Assembly: GCF_003958645.1 (NCBI RefSeq)
Contig: NZ_RXLO01000005.1
Coordinates: forward strand, 186,001-250,000
From: Chitinophaga rhizosphaerae
GTDB lineage: Bacteria; Bacteroidota; Bacteroidia; Chitinophagales; Chitinophagaceae
Length of the DNA: 64,000 bases
Direction: 5' to 3'
In this document: in pieces, positions 8,353 through 16,768 of the stretch
Position numbering within the stretch: the first letter of the stretch is position 1
How the letters are laid out: each line of letters begins with the position of its first letter
Position numbers and translations under genes: made by a program
Notes under the pieces: model-generated
What the model was told of the DNA's origin: nothing
Database searches by the model: none
The model's input: only the letters and a program-made list of their open reading frames with translations

Positions 8353-8883
8353 ATGAAACTGAGATTAACGGCCTATTGCGCTTTGGTTGGCGTATTCGCG
8401 GCCTGCGGCCATAGCCGTCCGGAAAAAAAGGGACCGGCGGATTCGGGGATCCTGCCGCGCTTCTCCGGCACGCTGAAGTTGCCGCCCAAAGACCTGCGGA
8501 AAAAGAAATACAACGTCTTTTACTCCTTTAACGGCGAATGTTCATCTTGTGTAGTGCCACTGCTCGATTTTCTCAACAGGAGCCGGGAAGGAAAGGGGCC
8601 CGCTGCAGACAGCACGGCCTACCATTTTTTTGTACTGGGAAGGGATACCGTATTGGTGAAGTACTACCTGAACAGGTACAAAATGCAGCTTTCCGCTAAT
8701 CAATACCTGGTAACGGACAAGGAAAGGGCGATCGAAAAACTGAACCCCGGCATCCTGGTTACCGATGCCACCAACGTGATCCTGACCGATGGGGCAGACA
8801 ACATCCTGGCGGTGGAAAATCCATTTTCGTCACAACCGTCGATGCAGGTTTATGACAGCATCGGCATATTCCATGTAAAATGA
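8353..8883 (+). CDS. Small lipoprotein with thioredoxin-like CSSC motif
   Basis: 176 residues. Lipobox cysteine at residue 18 (VFAAC). After a linker, NVFYSFNGECSSCVVPLLDF places a CxxC (C63, C66) at the end of a beta strand and start of a helix, as in thioredoxin folds; the segment YLVTDKE and a later ILTDGADNIL could be the rest of the fold. It is shorter than typical TlpA proteins and lacks the WCxxC tryptophan. The last 4 bp overlap the next start (ATGA), so translation is probably coupled. A disulfide exchange role for the neighbouring six-cysteine peptides is an attractive inference. Thioredoxin-fold membership is likely but not certain. Confidence 0.68.
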   Translation: MKLRLTAYCALVGVFAACGHSRPEKKGPADSGILPRFSGTLKLPPKDLRKKKYNVFYSFNGECSSCVVPLLDFLNRSREGKGPAADSTAYHFFVLGRDTVLVKYYLNRYKMQLSANQYLVTDKERAIEKLNPGILVTDATNVILTDGADNILAVENPFSSQPSMQVYDSIGIFHVK

Positions 8884-10157
8884 GCGGCATCAATCACATT
8901 CTGCGGAAGTTTTGGGCGGCGGCCGCCACCGTGCTCGCTTTCACCGGCGCACATGCCCAGGCAGGAAAGGCTCCCGTATTGCGGATCGATCCTTCCCGGG
9001 CGTATGGAGGCAACATCTCCGATTTTTTCAGCGACATCACTTTTATCCCGTTGGAAACCACCCGGGAAAGCCTGTTTGGCGATATCGGGAAACTCATCGT
9101 TACAGACAGCAGCTTCGTGATCGCCGATATGGACACCCGTTCCACGCTGTTCTTCCGGACAAACGGCCGGTTCGCCGGAAAAGTGAAATGGCCGGCCAAT
9201 GTAATGCCCGAAATAAAGTACGACCGGTCTGCCCAGGTGATACAGGTCTATTACATCCATCAATACGACGCTGGCAAGAAGAGCCTGGTTTATTATTCCC
9301 TGAAAGGCCAGCCGATCCCGGCCCCCCGTGTCCGGAACAGCATTTACCCGCAGGGGCATTTGCCGCTCGGGCAAGGGTATTCGCTGCGTTTGAACAGTTG
9401 CCGGTTCGGGAAGGGGACCCAGCCGAAAGACAGCATTTTTTACCTCGCGGAAATTTATAAGGGAGATGTGCTGTACAAACGGCTGCTTCCCTACAACCAA
9501 CGCACGAAAACGGCCTTCTGCTACCTGTTCGGGAAAGTGGTGAACGCGAGCGGCGATTTTTCGGGATTTATCGTTCAGGACGGGGTGACGTATATGGCCA
9601 CGGCAGTCGAAAACCTCGTATATCGCGTTACGAAAGACACCGCCGTGCCGGTTTGCCAGGTTGTATTTCCCATGAATACCGCCTATCCGCAAAACGTGCT
9701 GCAGCTGAAGGATACGCGGTTGCTCGACAGTGTGACGGCCGCGGCAAAGCCCGTAGGCACCATCATGAGCATCAGCAAAATCTTTTACAACAAGCGAAAG
9801 CTGTTTTTCAAGGGGGAATCACCGTATTACCTGTCTTACCGGAGCACCGGGGCGAACAGCATCTATAATTTCGTTTATGATACGCTAAGCCATCAGCTGG
9901 TATCGCTGGAGCGGCTGGCACCCGATGCCGGCTCCGGTTTTCTGCCCGCCTTCGACCCGCGGGACGGCCTGATGATCAATGGCATCTACCAACACGGGGG
10001 GCGGATTTATTCCTACGTGTCTTCGCTCGATATGTTCAACGCACGCGACAAAACGAAGGATAAACATCCGCAATACCCGCCGGTATTGCAGGATTATTTT
10101 AAAAAGCAGACCAGGAAGAGCAACCCGGTTCTGGTCAGCATGAAGCTCAAGGAATAG
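8880..10157 (+). CDS. Six-bladed beta-propeller protein (DUF5128/DUF4934 type)
   Basis: 425 residues with a cleavable signal (AAATVLAFTGAHA) and no lipobox. The segment SDITFIPLETTRESLFGDIGKL is the diagnostic N-terminal block of the Bacteroidota six-bladed propeller proteins (FxxIxxIPLET followed by IGxI). Blades continue through VIADMDTRSTLFFRTNG and FVYDTLSH. It starts within the stop of the CSSC lipoprotein (8880-8883) and ends 3 bp before the SusD-like gene, so it belongs to the same transcript. It is the second propeller of the cassette and differs from the first in being a non-lipidated periplasmic or secreted form. Ligand unknown. Confidence 0.82.
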   Translation: MSGINHILRKFWAAAATVLAFTGAHAQAGKAPVLRIDPSRAYGGNISDFFSDITFIPLETTRESLFGDIGKLIVTDSSFVIADMDTRSTLFFRTNGRFAGKVKWPANVMPEIKYDRSAQVIQVYYIHQYDAGKKSLVYYSLKGQPIPAPRVRNSIYPQGHLPLGQGYSLRLNSCRFGKGTQPKDSIFYLAEIYKGDVLYKRLLPYNQRTKTAFCYLFGKVVNASGDFSGFIVQDGVTYMATAVENLVYRVTKDTAVPVCQVVFPMNTAYPQNVLQLKDTRLLDSVTAAAKPVGTIMSISKIFYNKRKLFFKGESPYYLSYRSTGANSIYNFVYDTLSHQLVSLERLAPDAGSGFLPAFDPRDGLMINGIYQHGGRIYSYVSSLDMFNARDKTKDKHPQYPPVLQDYFKKQTRKSNPVLVSMKLKE

Positions 10158-10160
10158 GAA

Positions 10161-11816
10161 ATGAAATTATCCCTGAAAGGACTATGTTTTTGGGCGGCCA
10201 TATTGTTTATATGGTCTGCTTGCCGGCTTCGGCCATCGGCCCGGCAGGAAGATAGCGTTATGACTGTCCTGGAAAAAGACAGCGTGTTGCTGGACGCCCT
10301 GGTGTACTCGGTTTACCAGGAGGTTTTGGTCCCGCTGTACTACGATGCATGTAAAACGGACGAACGCACGGACAACCTGTACAATCCGTACGGGCGGGCG
10401 GCAATCGATACCGTGTACGCCCGGGACTGGGAGCAGGCCGGTAAAATCGGGATTTGCCGGCAATTGCAGCAGGTAGTTGAAGAGAACCGTGGGATCGGGA
10501 GGCCTTTCCGGCTCCGGTTGCAGGCAGAGCTGGAATTCCTGAAAGGGATGGTGTATTATGCGATGGCCCAGCGTTACGGCGGTTTCGTGACTGCCGCCAA
10601 CGGTGAGGGACCGCTTTTTCACCCCGCCGGAAAAAGAGCCACCCTGGCTGAAACGTACCGGTTTACGATCGACGCTTTCCGGAAGAGCATGGAGCATCTT
10701 CCTGTGGAACGCAATACCGTTCGGGCGGGCAAAACGGCGGCAGCGGCCATGGTCCTTCGGGTGGCATTGCAGGCCGCCGCCTGCGTTCCGGAAGAAAAAG
10801 CGGCTTACCTCTCCCTTGCATTGCAAACGGGAAAGGAGATACTCTCAGACAGTACCTACGGCCTCGATCCGGACTATGCCGGTTTGTTTAACAGCTTCGA
10901 CGGCAGCCGGAATAGCCGCGAAACCATATTCGGCATTTGCAGGCTGCGCGCCTATACCTCCTTTCAGCAAACGCTGATGCAGGATCTGGTGGTAAACCAG
11001 AGCAACGCGAAAATGCGAAAAGGATACGGCCCGTTGTTGCACGACAGGTTCGACGGATGGTCGAAGCGTTACCCGACGCAGGATATGACGGATGCCTACC
11101 TGGTCGTGGATTCGGACGGTTTGGCGAAGCGATGGTACGAAACCGGCCGGTACAAATCGTTCCGGCCAGGGCAAGACGATGCCCTGCCTGTTTTATATGC
11201 GCACCGGGACCGTCGTTTTTATGCGAGCATCGTACACGATTCATCGCGTTATTTCAATAGCATCGTATTTACAAGGGATAGCGGCAATCTCAATACGCAT
11301 GCACGCGGAGATGGCAACGAAATTACCCCCACGGGATATTACGTGCGTAAACTGCTGTATGAAACCAAAAAAGTCTGGTATACCGATGGCACCGACCATT
11401 TTCTGCCGTTGTTGCGGTTGGGCGAAGTGTACCTTAACCTTGCGGAGGCTTCCTGTTTGATGGGAGACAGCCGGCAGGCCATCAACTATATGAATAAAAC
11501 CCGGATGGTTCACGGCGGGTTGCCCCCTTTGGATCCGACTACCCCTTTGCCTTTGGTTTGGGCCAGTTATCAGGACGAAAGGCGGGTGGAATTATTCTTC
11601 GAGAACGACCGTTATTGGTCATTGATCCGTTGGGCATTGTGGGATAGGCGGCCGGCGGTCGGGGAACTGGATAAAAGTGTGGACGGGATAAAAATTTCAG
11701 CGGATGGAAAAAGTTTTCAAATTCTCAAAAGTGTCGGGAATGTTTACAAAACGGCGTGGCTGGCCGGAAGCCATTTCTTGTTGCCGGTACCCCAACCGGT
11801 GGGGGAGCCTCGTTAA
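10161..11816 (+). CDS. SusD/RagB-like lipoprotein without an adjacent SusC
   Basis: 551 residues, near the usual SusD size. Lipobox at IWSAC. The internal helical repeats are SusD-like (ELEFLKGMVYYAMAQRYGG, FLPLLRLGEVYLNLAEA) and the C-terminal block YQDERRVELFFENDRYWSLI corresponds to the conserved SusD ERRxEL motif with the following W/RW. SusD proteins bind ligand at the cell surface and act as lids on SusC channels. Here no SusC is encoded nearby; the only barrel in the cassette (1846-4707) is of another family. Either it docks on that barrel or on a SusC encoded elsewhere. Downstream it is coupled to the transglutaminase-like gene. Confidence 0.85.
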   Translation: MKLSLKGLCFWAAILFIWSACRLRPSARQEDSVMTVLEKDSVLLDALVYSVYQEVLVPLYYDACKTDERTDNLYNPYGRAAIDTVYARDWEQAGKIGICRQLQQVVEENRGIGRPFRLRLQAELEFLKGMVYYAMAQRYGGFVTAANGEGPLFHPAGKRATLAETYRFTIDAFRKSMEHLPVERNTVRAGKTAAAAMVLRVALQAAACVPEEKAAYLSLALQTGKEILSDSTYGLDPDYAGLFNSFDGSRNSRETIFGICRLRAYTSFQQTLMQDLVVNQSNAKMRKGYGPLLHDRFDGWSKRYPTQDMTDAYLVVDSDGLAKRWYETGRYKSFRPGQDDALPVLYAHRDRRFYASIVHDSSRYFNSIVFTRDSGNLNTHARGDGNEITPTGYYVRKLLYETKKVWYTDGTDHFLPLLRLGEVYLNLAEASCLMGDSRQAINYMNKTRMVHGGLPPLDPTTPLPLVWASYQDERRVELFFENDRYWSLIRWALWDRRPAVGELDKSVDGIKISADGKSFQILKSVGNVYKTAWLAGSHFLLPVPQPVGEPR

Positions 11817-11820
11817 AACC

Positions 11821-13299
11821 GTGCTCGTTACCGGATTTGCCGCATATTCGACGGCCTGCAGCCCGCGTTCGGGCCCCGATATCGACGGCTTGGTTGCGGA
11901 ATATTCCATTCGACCGGAAGACTCGTTGAAAAGGGAAGCTGCATTGTTTTTCAAGGAGCAGCTCGCAAACCAGTCCAGCGAGGTGAACGAGTTTCGTGAC
12001 GAAATGTCGGGTGAGCCCGTGACCATGGATTGGGACAGCATCCAGGGCGAAGCATCCATCGCCGGTTTCCTGTCGGCCCGGTCTCTCGCGGTCACGACGA
12101 AAAATGTGTCCGACGCCGGTATTTTGACCAATAGTATGCTGAAATCGCATATCGAACATTACGATTTTTATATGCGTAAGTGGGCCTGGAACCGGAAAGC
12201 CGACCGGCGGACGCTTCATAACTACCTGCTGGCTTACAAAATTTTTCGTGAAGAGCCCGGGGCCTGGCGGGAATATTTTATGGCCGCACATGGCGATTAT
12301 CTCAAAAAGGTATTGGCGTCGCAACAGTTCGGACTGGGATGGTCCAGCGATAATCCGGTACAGCATGCCTTAACGTTGATGGATATGGCCAATAACTGGT
12401 TCACGTATGAGGATGCGGGTTTGGGAGGCATCGGCGCCATGTCTTTCCCCATGATGAAGTGTCTCCGGAAAGGCAATTGCTATTTCGGGGCTTATGCCGG
12501 GGTATATATCCTGCGCAGTTTCGGCATTCCCGCGGCGCTGGATATTGTGCCGTACTGGGGCAGTAGAAACGGCGGACACGCTGAAGTGTCGGCATTGGAC
12601 GGGAACGGTAAAATGAGCGCGATCCCCCGGCACCAGCTGTCGCACGCCGCCAAGGTGTTCCGGCTCAGCTTTATGCCGGTGAACATCTGGCGGGATTCCA
12701 TCAAGCCACTCATCGCAAACGATTCATTTTTGCTTCCGGCTATCGCACACGATCATTGGGAAGATGCGACGGCCGACCATACGGATGCAGGAGACATCAA
12801 CATCGACATGCCAATGCCGCTTCGCCGGAAAATGGCCTACATCTGTGCATTTAACTACGGCGAATGGCAGCCGGTATACTGGGGGGCAGTCCGCGCAGGA
12901 GGAACGGTTTCCTTCCGGCAAATGGGGAAAGGCATATTGTATTGCACTGCATGGCCCGAGGGGCAAGGGATTCGGCTGGCCGGGAAACCATTCGTCTGGG
13001 ATTCCTCCGGGATTCAACGGGTATGCGCTCCAAACATGCGCCATCAGGTGGAAATGAAGCTTTCGAAGCTCAATACCGGTGCGCGGGCCTGGGTGGAAAA
13101 AGGGCGGACCTACACGCTGTATCGCCTGGGAGAGGAAGGAGAGTGGCTGGAGATCATGGATGTACATTGTGAGCGCAACGGCGAACTGCCGGTAGTGAAG
13201 GCGCCCGCCGGGGGCGTGTACCGCCTGGTGGACAAACGCGGCGACGGCCGGCTCGAACGGCCGTTTGAATATAAAGACGATCAACAGCTATGGAAATAA
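11821..13299 (+). CDS. Transglutaminase-like (papain-fold) lipoprotein
   Basis: About 492 residues from GTG 11821, 4 bp after the SusD stop. The hydrophobic stretch VLVTGFAAYSTAC is a lipobox signal, but the basic residue normally needed before it (VK) lies just upstream of this GTG. ATG 11740 or 11704, overlapping the SusD gene by about 77-113 bp, is therefore a real alternative. The core RKGNCYFGAYAGVYILRSFG with C220, then GGHAEV with H253, is the transglutaminase-core Cys-His arrangement; the Asp is less certain (D260 or later). Such domains act as peptidases, amidases or cross-linkers. As last gene of the cassette it could process or cross-link the secreted peptides (inference). Confidence 0.78.
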   Translation: MLVTGFAAYSTACSPRSGPDIDGLVAEYSIRPEDSLKREAALFFKEQLANQSSEVNEFRDEMSGEPVTMDWDSIQGEASIAGFLSARSLAVTTKNVSDAGILTNSMLKSHIEHYDFYMRKWAWNRKADRRTLHNYLLAYKIFREEPGAWREYFMAAHGDYLKKVLASQQFGLGWSSDNPVQHALTLMDMANNWFTYEDAGLGGIGAMSFPMMKCLRKGNCYFGAYAGVYILRSFGIPAALDIVPYWGSRNGGHAEVSALDGNGKMSAIPRHQLSHAAKVFRLSFMPVNIWRDSIKPLIANDSFLLPAIAHDHWEDATADHTDAGDINIDMPMPLRRKMAYICAFNYGEWQPVYWGAVRAGGTVSFRQMGKGILYCTAWPEGQGIRLAGKPFVWDSSGIQRVCAPNMRHQVEMKLSKLNTGARAWVEKGRTYTLYRLGEEGEWLEIMDVHCERNGELPVVKAPAGGVYRLVDKRGDGRLERPFEYKDDQQLWK

Positions 13300-13408
13300 T
13301 AATATCTTTGCGTTCCCGTGTAGGCCGGCGTTTATCCGCCTCTCGGGAATTCAACCAAAGTCGTCCCGGATGGCAGGATGCCGTTCGATATGATAAGCGA
13401 CTACCAAT

Positions 13409-15511
13409 ATGTTTTGTATGATAAAAGCCATTTTGATTACCACATGCCTGCTCGGGGTGTTGCAGCCCGATGCATGGTCTCAAACTACCAATGCTGCTCC
13501 TTTTGTGATCCCCGGTTTGCGCGAGTGGCAGGGGAGCACGGGGGCCTTCTCCCTGCGCGCTTCCTCCGCGATCGTACTGGAACCTGCGTCTACACAGGCC
13601 TTATCGGCCACGGCGGAAGTTTTGCAGCAAGACCTCCGGAAGCTGACGAACGGTGCGGGCTTTCCTGTAAAAACGGGAAAGGCAGTGGCCGGAGATATTT
13701 TATTAAGCCTTTCCGCGCCGGATACGCTGCTGAAAAAAGAGGGCTATCTGCTGACGGCCACGCCGGATTACCTGCAGATCTCCGCGCCGGAATCCCGGGG
13801 CGTTTTCTGGGGAACGCGCACGTTGTTGCAGGTGCTGGAGCGCGACAGCGGCCATGCCCGTTTCCCTTGCGGCGCTGCCAAAGATTATCCCCGGTATGAA
13901 GTACGCGGGTTCGTGCTGGATGTGGGCCGGAAGTTCTTCAGCATGGATTTCCTCCGGCAATACGTGAAATTCATGTCTTACTACAAAATGAACGATTTTC
14001 ACATCCACCTCAACGATAATGGTTTTTACAAACTCTTCGGCCATAACTGGGACAGTACGTATGCGGCGTTCCGGCTGGAAAGCGATTTCTTTCCCAACCT
14101 GACGGCCAAAGACGGCTCCTATACCAAACAGGAATTCCGGGAACTGCAGGAACTGGCAAATACCTACGGCGTGAAAATCGTCCCGGAAATAGATGTGCCG
14201 GCCCATTCGCTCGCATTTTCAAAACTCCGCCCGGAAATCGGCAGCAAGAAATACGGGATGGACCATCTGGACCTGGATAATCCCGTTACCTACCGCGTCA
14301 TCGACAGCGTGTTCATGGAATACCTATCCGGCCCCAACCCGGTGTTCACCGGTCCGGAGGTACACATCGGTACAGACGAGTATGCGAAAGAAGCGGCAGA
14401 GCAGTTCCGCGCCTTTACAGACCACTACATCCGCCTGGTGGAAAGTTACGGAAAGAAAGCCCGGATCTGGGGAGCGCTTACGCATGCCAAAGGCAACACG
14501 CCCGTGAAGGTGAAAGACGTTACCATCAACGCATGGTACAATGGTTACGCCGATCCCGTGGAAATGAAGCGGCTGGGCTATGATCTGATCTCCACGCCCG
14601 ACGCCTGGTTATACATCGTACCCGCCGCCGGTTATTATTACGATTATCTCCGGTTGCGGACGCTATATGAAAAATGGGAACCCGTCCAGGTAAACAATAT
14701 CCGGTTCAAGGACGGCGATCCGCAGATCAAAGGCGGGTCTTTCGCGGTGTGGAACGACAGGGTGGGGAACGGTATTACCGAAAAGGACGTGCACGACCGG
14801 GTGTTCCCTGCCATGCAGGTGCTCGCTCAAAAAATGTGGAAAGGTGCCGACAGTTCCCAATCCTATGCTGCATTCGAAGCCGGTGCGGCCCAAATCGGCG
14901 AAGGCCCCGGAGCGAATATGCGCGGTAAACTGTCCGGAAAGGATGGATTGGCGCTGGCGTTCGTGACCCCAAAAACGGAAAGGAAAAAGGCTGCGGTCGG
15001 CAACCAGGTAAAAGCCGTCGGCATTTCCGGCGCAGCCATTAAAAAAGACGGTTTGCATCTATACGGCGGGCGCAGCTTCGCCACCTTGCCTGTTCCTGAA
15101 ATCGGATACGGCTATACGGTGAGCTTCGCCGTCAAACCCGCTGCCGGCAACACGCCGAACGCGGTGTTATTCAGTTCCCCCAACGCCGTATTTAAGCTTA
15201 CGCAGCAACAGACAGGGAAATTGGGCTTTTCGCGGGAAGGGCATGATTATGTGTTTGATTACGCCGTACCTGCCAACAAATGGACACAGCTGGCCGTAAG
15301 CGGCGACCATAAGGGCACGCGCCTGTATGTAGACGGTAAACTGGTGCAGAGCCTCCGGGGGCAGAAAATCCCCATCGCCGGTACGAAAGACACGTTGCTG
15401 AAAGTGCAGACGCTGTTCTTCCCGCTGCAATTCGTCGGAGATACCGCGCAGGCTTTTAAAGGGGTGATCAAGGACATAAAAGTCTGGAACAGTGCCGATA
15501 AGGTAGAATAG
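13409..15511 (+). CDS. GH20 beta-N-acetylhexosaminidase with C-terminal LamG-like domain
   Basis: 700 residues. Signal peptide (IKAILITTCLLGVL to WSQ), a GH20b-type domain to about residue 150, and a GH20 TIM barrel from YEVRGFVLDVGRKFFS. DFHIHLNDNGF lines the active site and HIGTDEY carries the catalytic Asp-Glu pair (D323, E324) for substrate-assisted hydrolysis of terminal GlcNAc or GalNAc. From about residue 545 a beta-sandwich of concanavalin/LamG type follows (YTVSFAVKPAAG, WTQLAVSGDHKGTRLYVDG). ATG 13418 is an alternative start. A TATCTTTG box at 13303-13310 lies at the end of the preceding gene, so it probably has its own promoter; a terminator follows at 15591. Secreted or periplasmic chitin/glycoprotein degradation is likely. 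Confidence 0.92.
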   Translation: MFCMIKAILITTCLLGVLQPDAWSQTTNAAPFVIPGLREWQGSTGAFSLRASSAIVLEPASTQALSATAEVLQQDLRKLTNGAGFPVKTGKAVAGDILLSLSAPDTLLKKEGYLLTATPDYLQISAPESRGVFWGTRTLLQVLERDSGHARFPCGAAKDYPRYEVRGFVLDVGRKFFSMDFLRQYVKFMSYYKMNDFHIHLNDNGFYKLFGHNWDSTYAAFRLESDFFPNLTAKDGSYTKQEFRELQELANTYGVKIVPEIDVPAHSLAFSKLRPEIGSKKYGMDHLDLDNPVTYRVIDSVFMEYLSGPNPVFTGPEVHIGTDEYAKEAAEQFRAFTDHYIRLVESYGKKARIWGALTHAKGNTPVKVKDVTINAWYNGYADPVEMKRLGYDLISTPDAWLYIVPAAGYYYDYLRLRTLYEKWEPVQVNNIRFKDGDPQIKGGSFAVWNDRVGNGITEKDVHDRVFPAMQVLAQKMWKGADSSQSYAAFEAGAAQIGEGPGANMRGKLSGKDGLALAFVTPKTERKKAAVGNQVKAVGISGAAIKKDGLHLYGGRSFATLPVPEIGYGYTVSFAVKPAAGNTPNAVLFSSPNAVFKLTQQQTGKLGFSREGHDYVFDYAVPANKWTQLAVSGDHKGTRLYVDGKLVQSLRGQKIPIAGTKDTLLKVQTLFFPLQFVGDTAQAFKGVIKDIKVWNSADKVE

Positions 15512-15590
15512 ACGTTTGATCGTCGGGATGCCCCTTTCCGTTTTCCGGCCGCCGCGCCGGAGCATCCACACTCCGTAAACGGGGTAAATT

Positions 15591-15629
15591 AAAAAACCGC
15601 GCCGATCACTTGGACTGGCGCGGTTTTTT
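15591..15629. terminator. Bidirectional rho-independent terminator
   Basis: AAAAAACCGCGCC (15591-15603) pairs perfectly with GGCGCGGTTTTTT (15617-15629) around a 13-nt loop. The A and T runs on both flanks make it functional on both strands, between the convergent GH20 and TylF-like genes. Confidence 0.9.
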
Positions 15630-15679
15630 CATGTTACATGAATCGATCATCCACCTTTCAACGATTCCATTTACCTGTA

Positions 15680-16510
15680 TTACTGTTCCCTTTTCCAATA
15701 AACCCCGATACCATCGCCGATCTCCTGGATTTTATCGGTTATTCCGTTTGCTTCGCGGTAGTCGATCACCGCTTTGCGGCATCCTTCCACCGCACCCCAG
15801 TCGTCGATGATGATAAAGCCGCCGGCGGAAAGTTTGGGATACAGGTAGGTGAGCGCATCCATGGTGGATTCGTACATGTCGCCATCCAGCCGGGCCACGG
15901 CCAATTGCTCGATCGGCGCGTGCGGCAACGTATCCTTGAACCAGCCTTTCAGGAATTTCACCTGGTTGTCGAGCAGGCCATATTTATCAAAATTATGCAT
16001 GACTTCCTCGAGCGGGATCGCCAGTTCCTTGTAAATAAAATGGATGTCGCCCCGGTCTGCGGCGTATTTATCGTCTGGTTTGGGCAACCCTTCGAAGGAA
16101 TCCGCGACGAAAACGGTCCTGGTTTTATCATTCATGGCGTGCAGGATGGCCCGCATGAGAATGGTGGCGCCGCCTCTCCATACGCCGGTTTCGATCAGAT
16201 CGCCGGGCACCTGGTTGCGGATCACTTCCTTCACGCAGAATTCGATGTTGTTCATCCTTTTCATACCTATCATGGAATCCGCGTTCGCAGGCCAGTCAAG
16301 GCCGTTCCACCGTTGTTCGCGCGAGCTTTTCACTTCCCTGCAAATGGCCATCCGCCGGGGCCTGATCAATTTGTCGAGCATGCCCCAGATTTTTTGCTTG
16401 CCGAACAGGGTCACCTGTGATACTGGTACGTATTCATTTTTGCCGATGCGGTGCATGTCTAGCAATACGTTCTTCAGAAGTTCGAGATAGTTGTCCCGGG
16501 ATTCAATCAT
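15680..16510 (-). CDS. TylF/MycF-family SAM-dependent O-methyltransferase
   Basis: 276 residues, the family's usual size. The SAM loop is ETGVWRGGATILMRA, the metal-binding and catalytic region is RLDGDMYESTMDALTY, followed by GGFIIIDDWGAVEGCRKAV. These are hallmarks of macrocin-type O-methyltransferases, Mg-dependent cytosolic enzymes acting on deoxysugars of macrolides, polysaccharides or glycopeptides. It lies 258 bp downstream of the GT2/GH26 fusion gene on the same strand and may methylate the corresponding polysaccharide, though the gap suggests a separate transcript. No promoter was recognised. Confidence 0.88.
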   Translation of the reverse strand: MIESRDNYLELLKNVLLDMHRIGKNEYVPVSQVTLFGKQKIWGMLDKLIRPRRMAICREVKSSREQRWNGLDWPANADSMIGMKRMNNIEFCVKEVIRNQVPGDLIETGVWRGGATILMRAILHAMNDKTRTVFVADSFEGLPKPDDKYAADRGDIHFIYKELAIPLEEVMHNFDKYGLLDNQVKFLKGWFKDTLPHAPIEQLAVARLDGDMYESTMDALTYLYPKLSAGGFIIIDDWGAVEGCRKAVIDYREANGITDKIQEIGDGIGVYWKREQ

Positions 16511-16768
16511 ATTTTTTTAATTAGCTGTTATGTGCTTAGTTAGGTACTTGCTTTGGCTGGGCCAATAGTTTACACGGCTCCCGGTTCGCTGGAGGTATAA
16601 AGGTTTGTCACAGGATATCCGCAGGCCGGTAGCATTTGGCCATGCGTCGATTCATCCGGATTTCCGGATGTAAATGTAAGATGAGCGTTAGCTGACAAAA
16701 AAGATCACTTTTGACAACTTCGTATGTTTTTTTGATCAGACAACCAAGTTGACCAATGTAGGGGGCCG

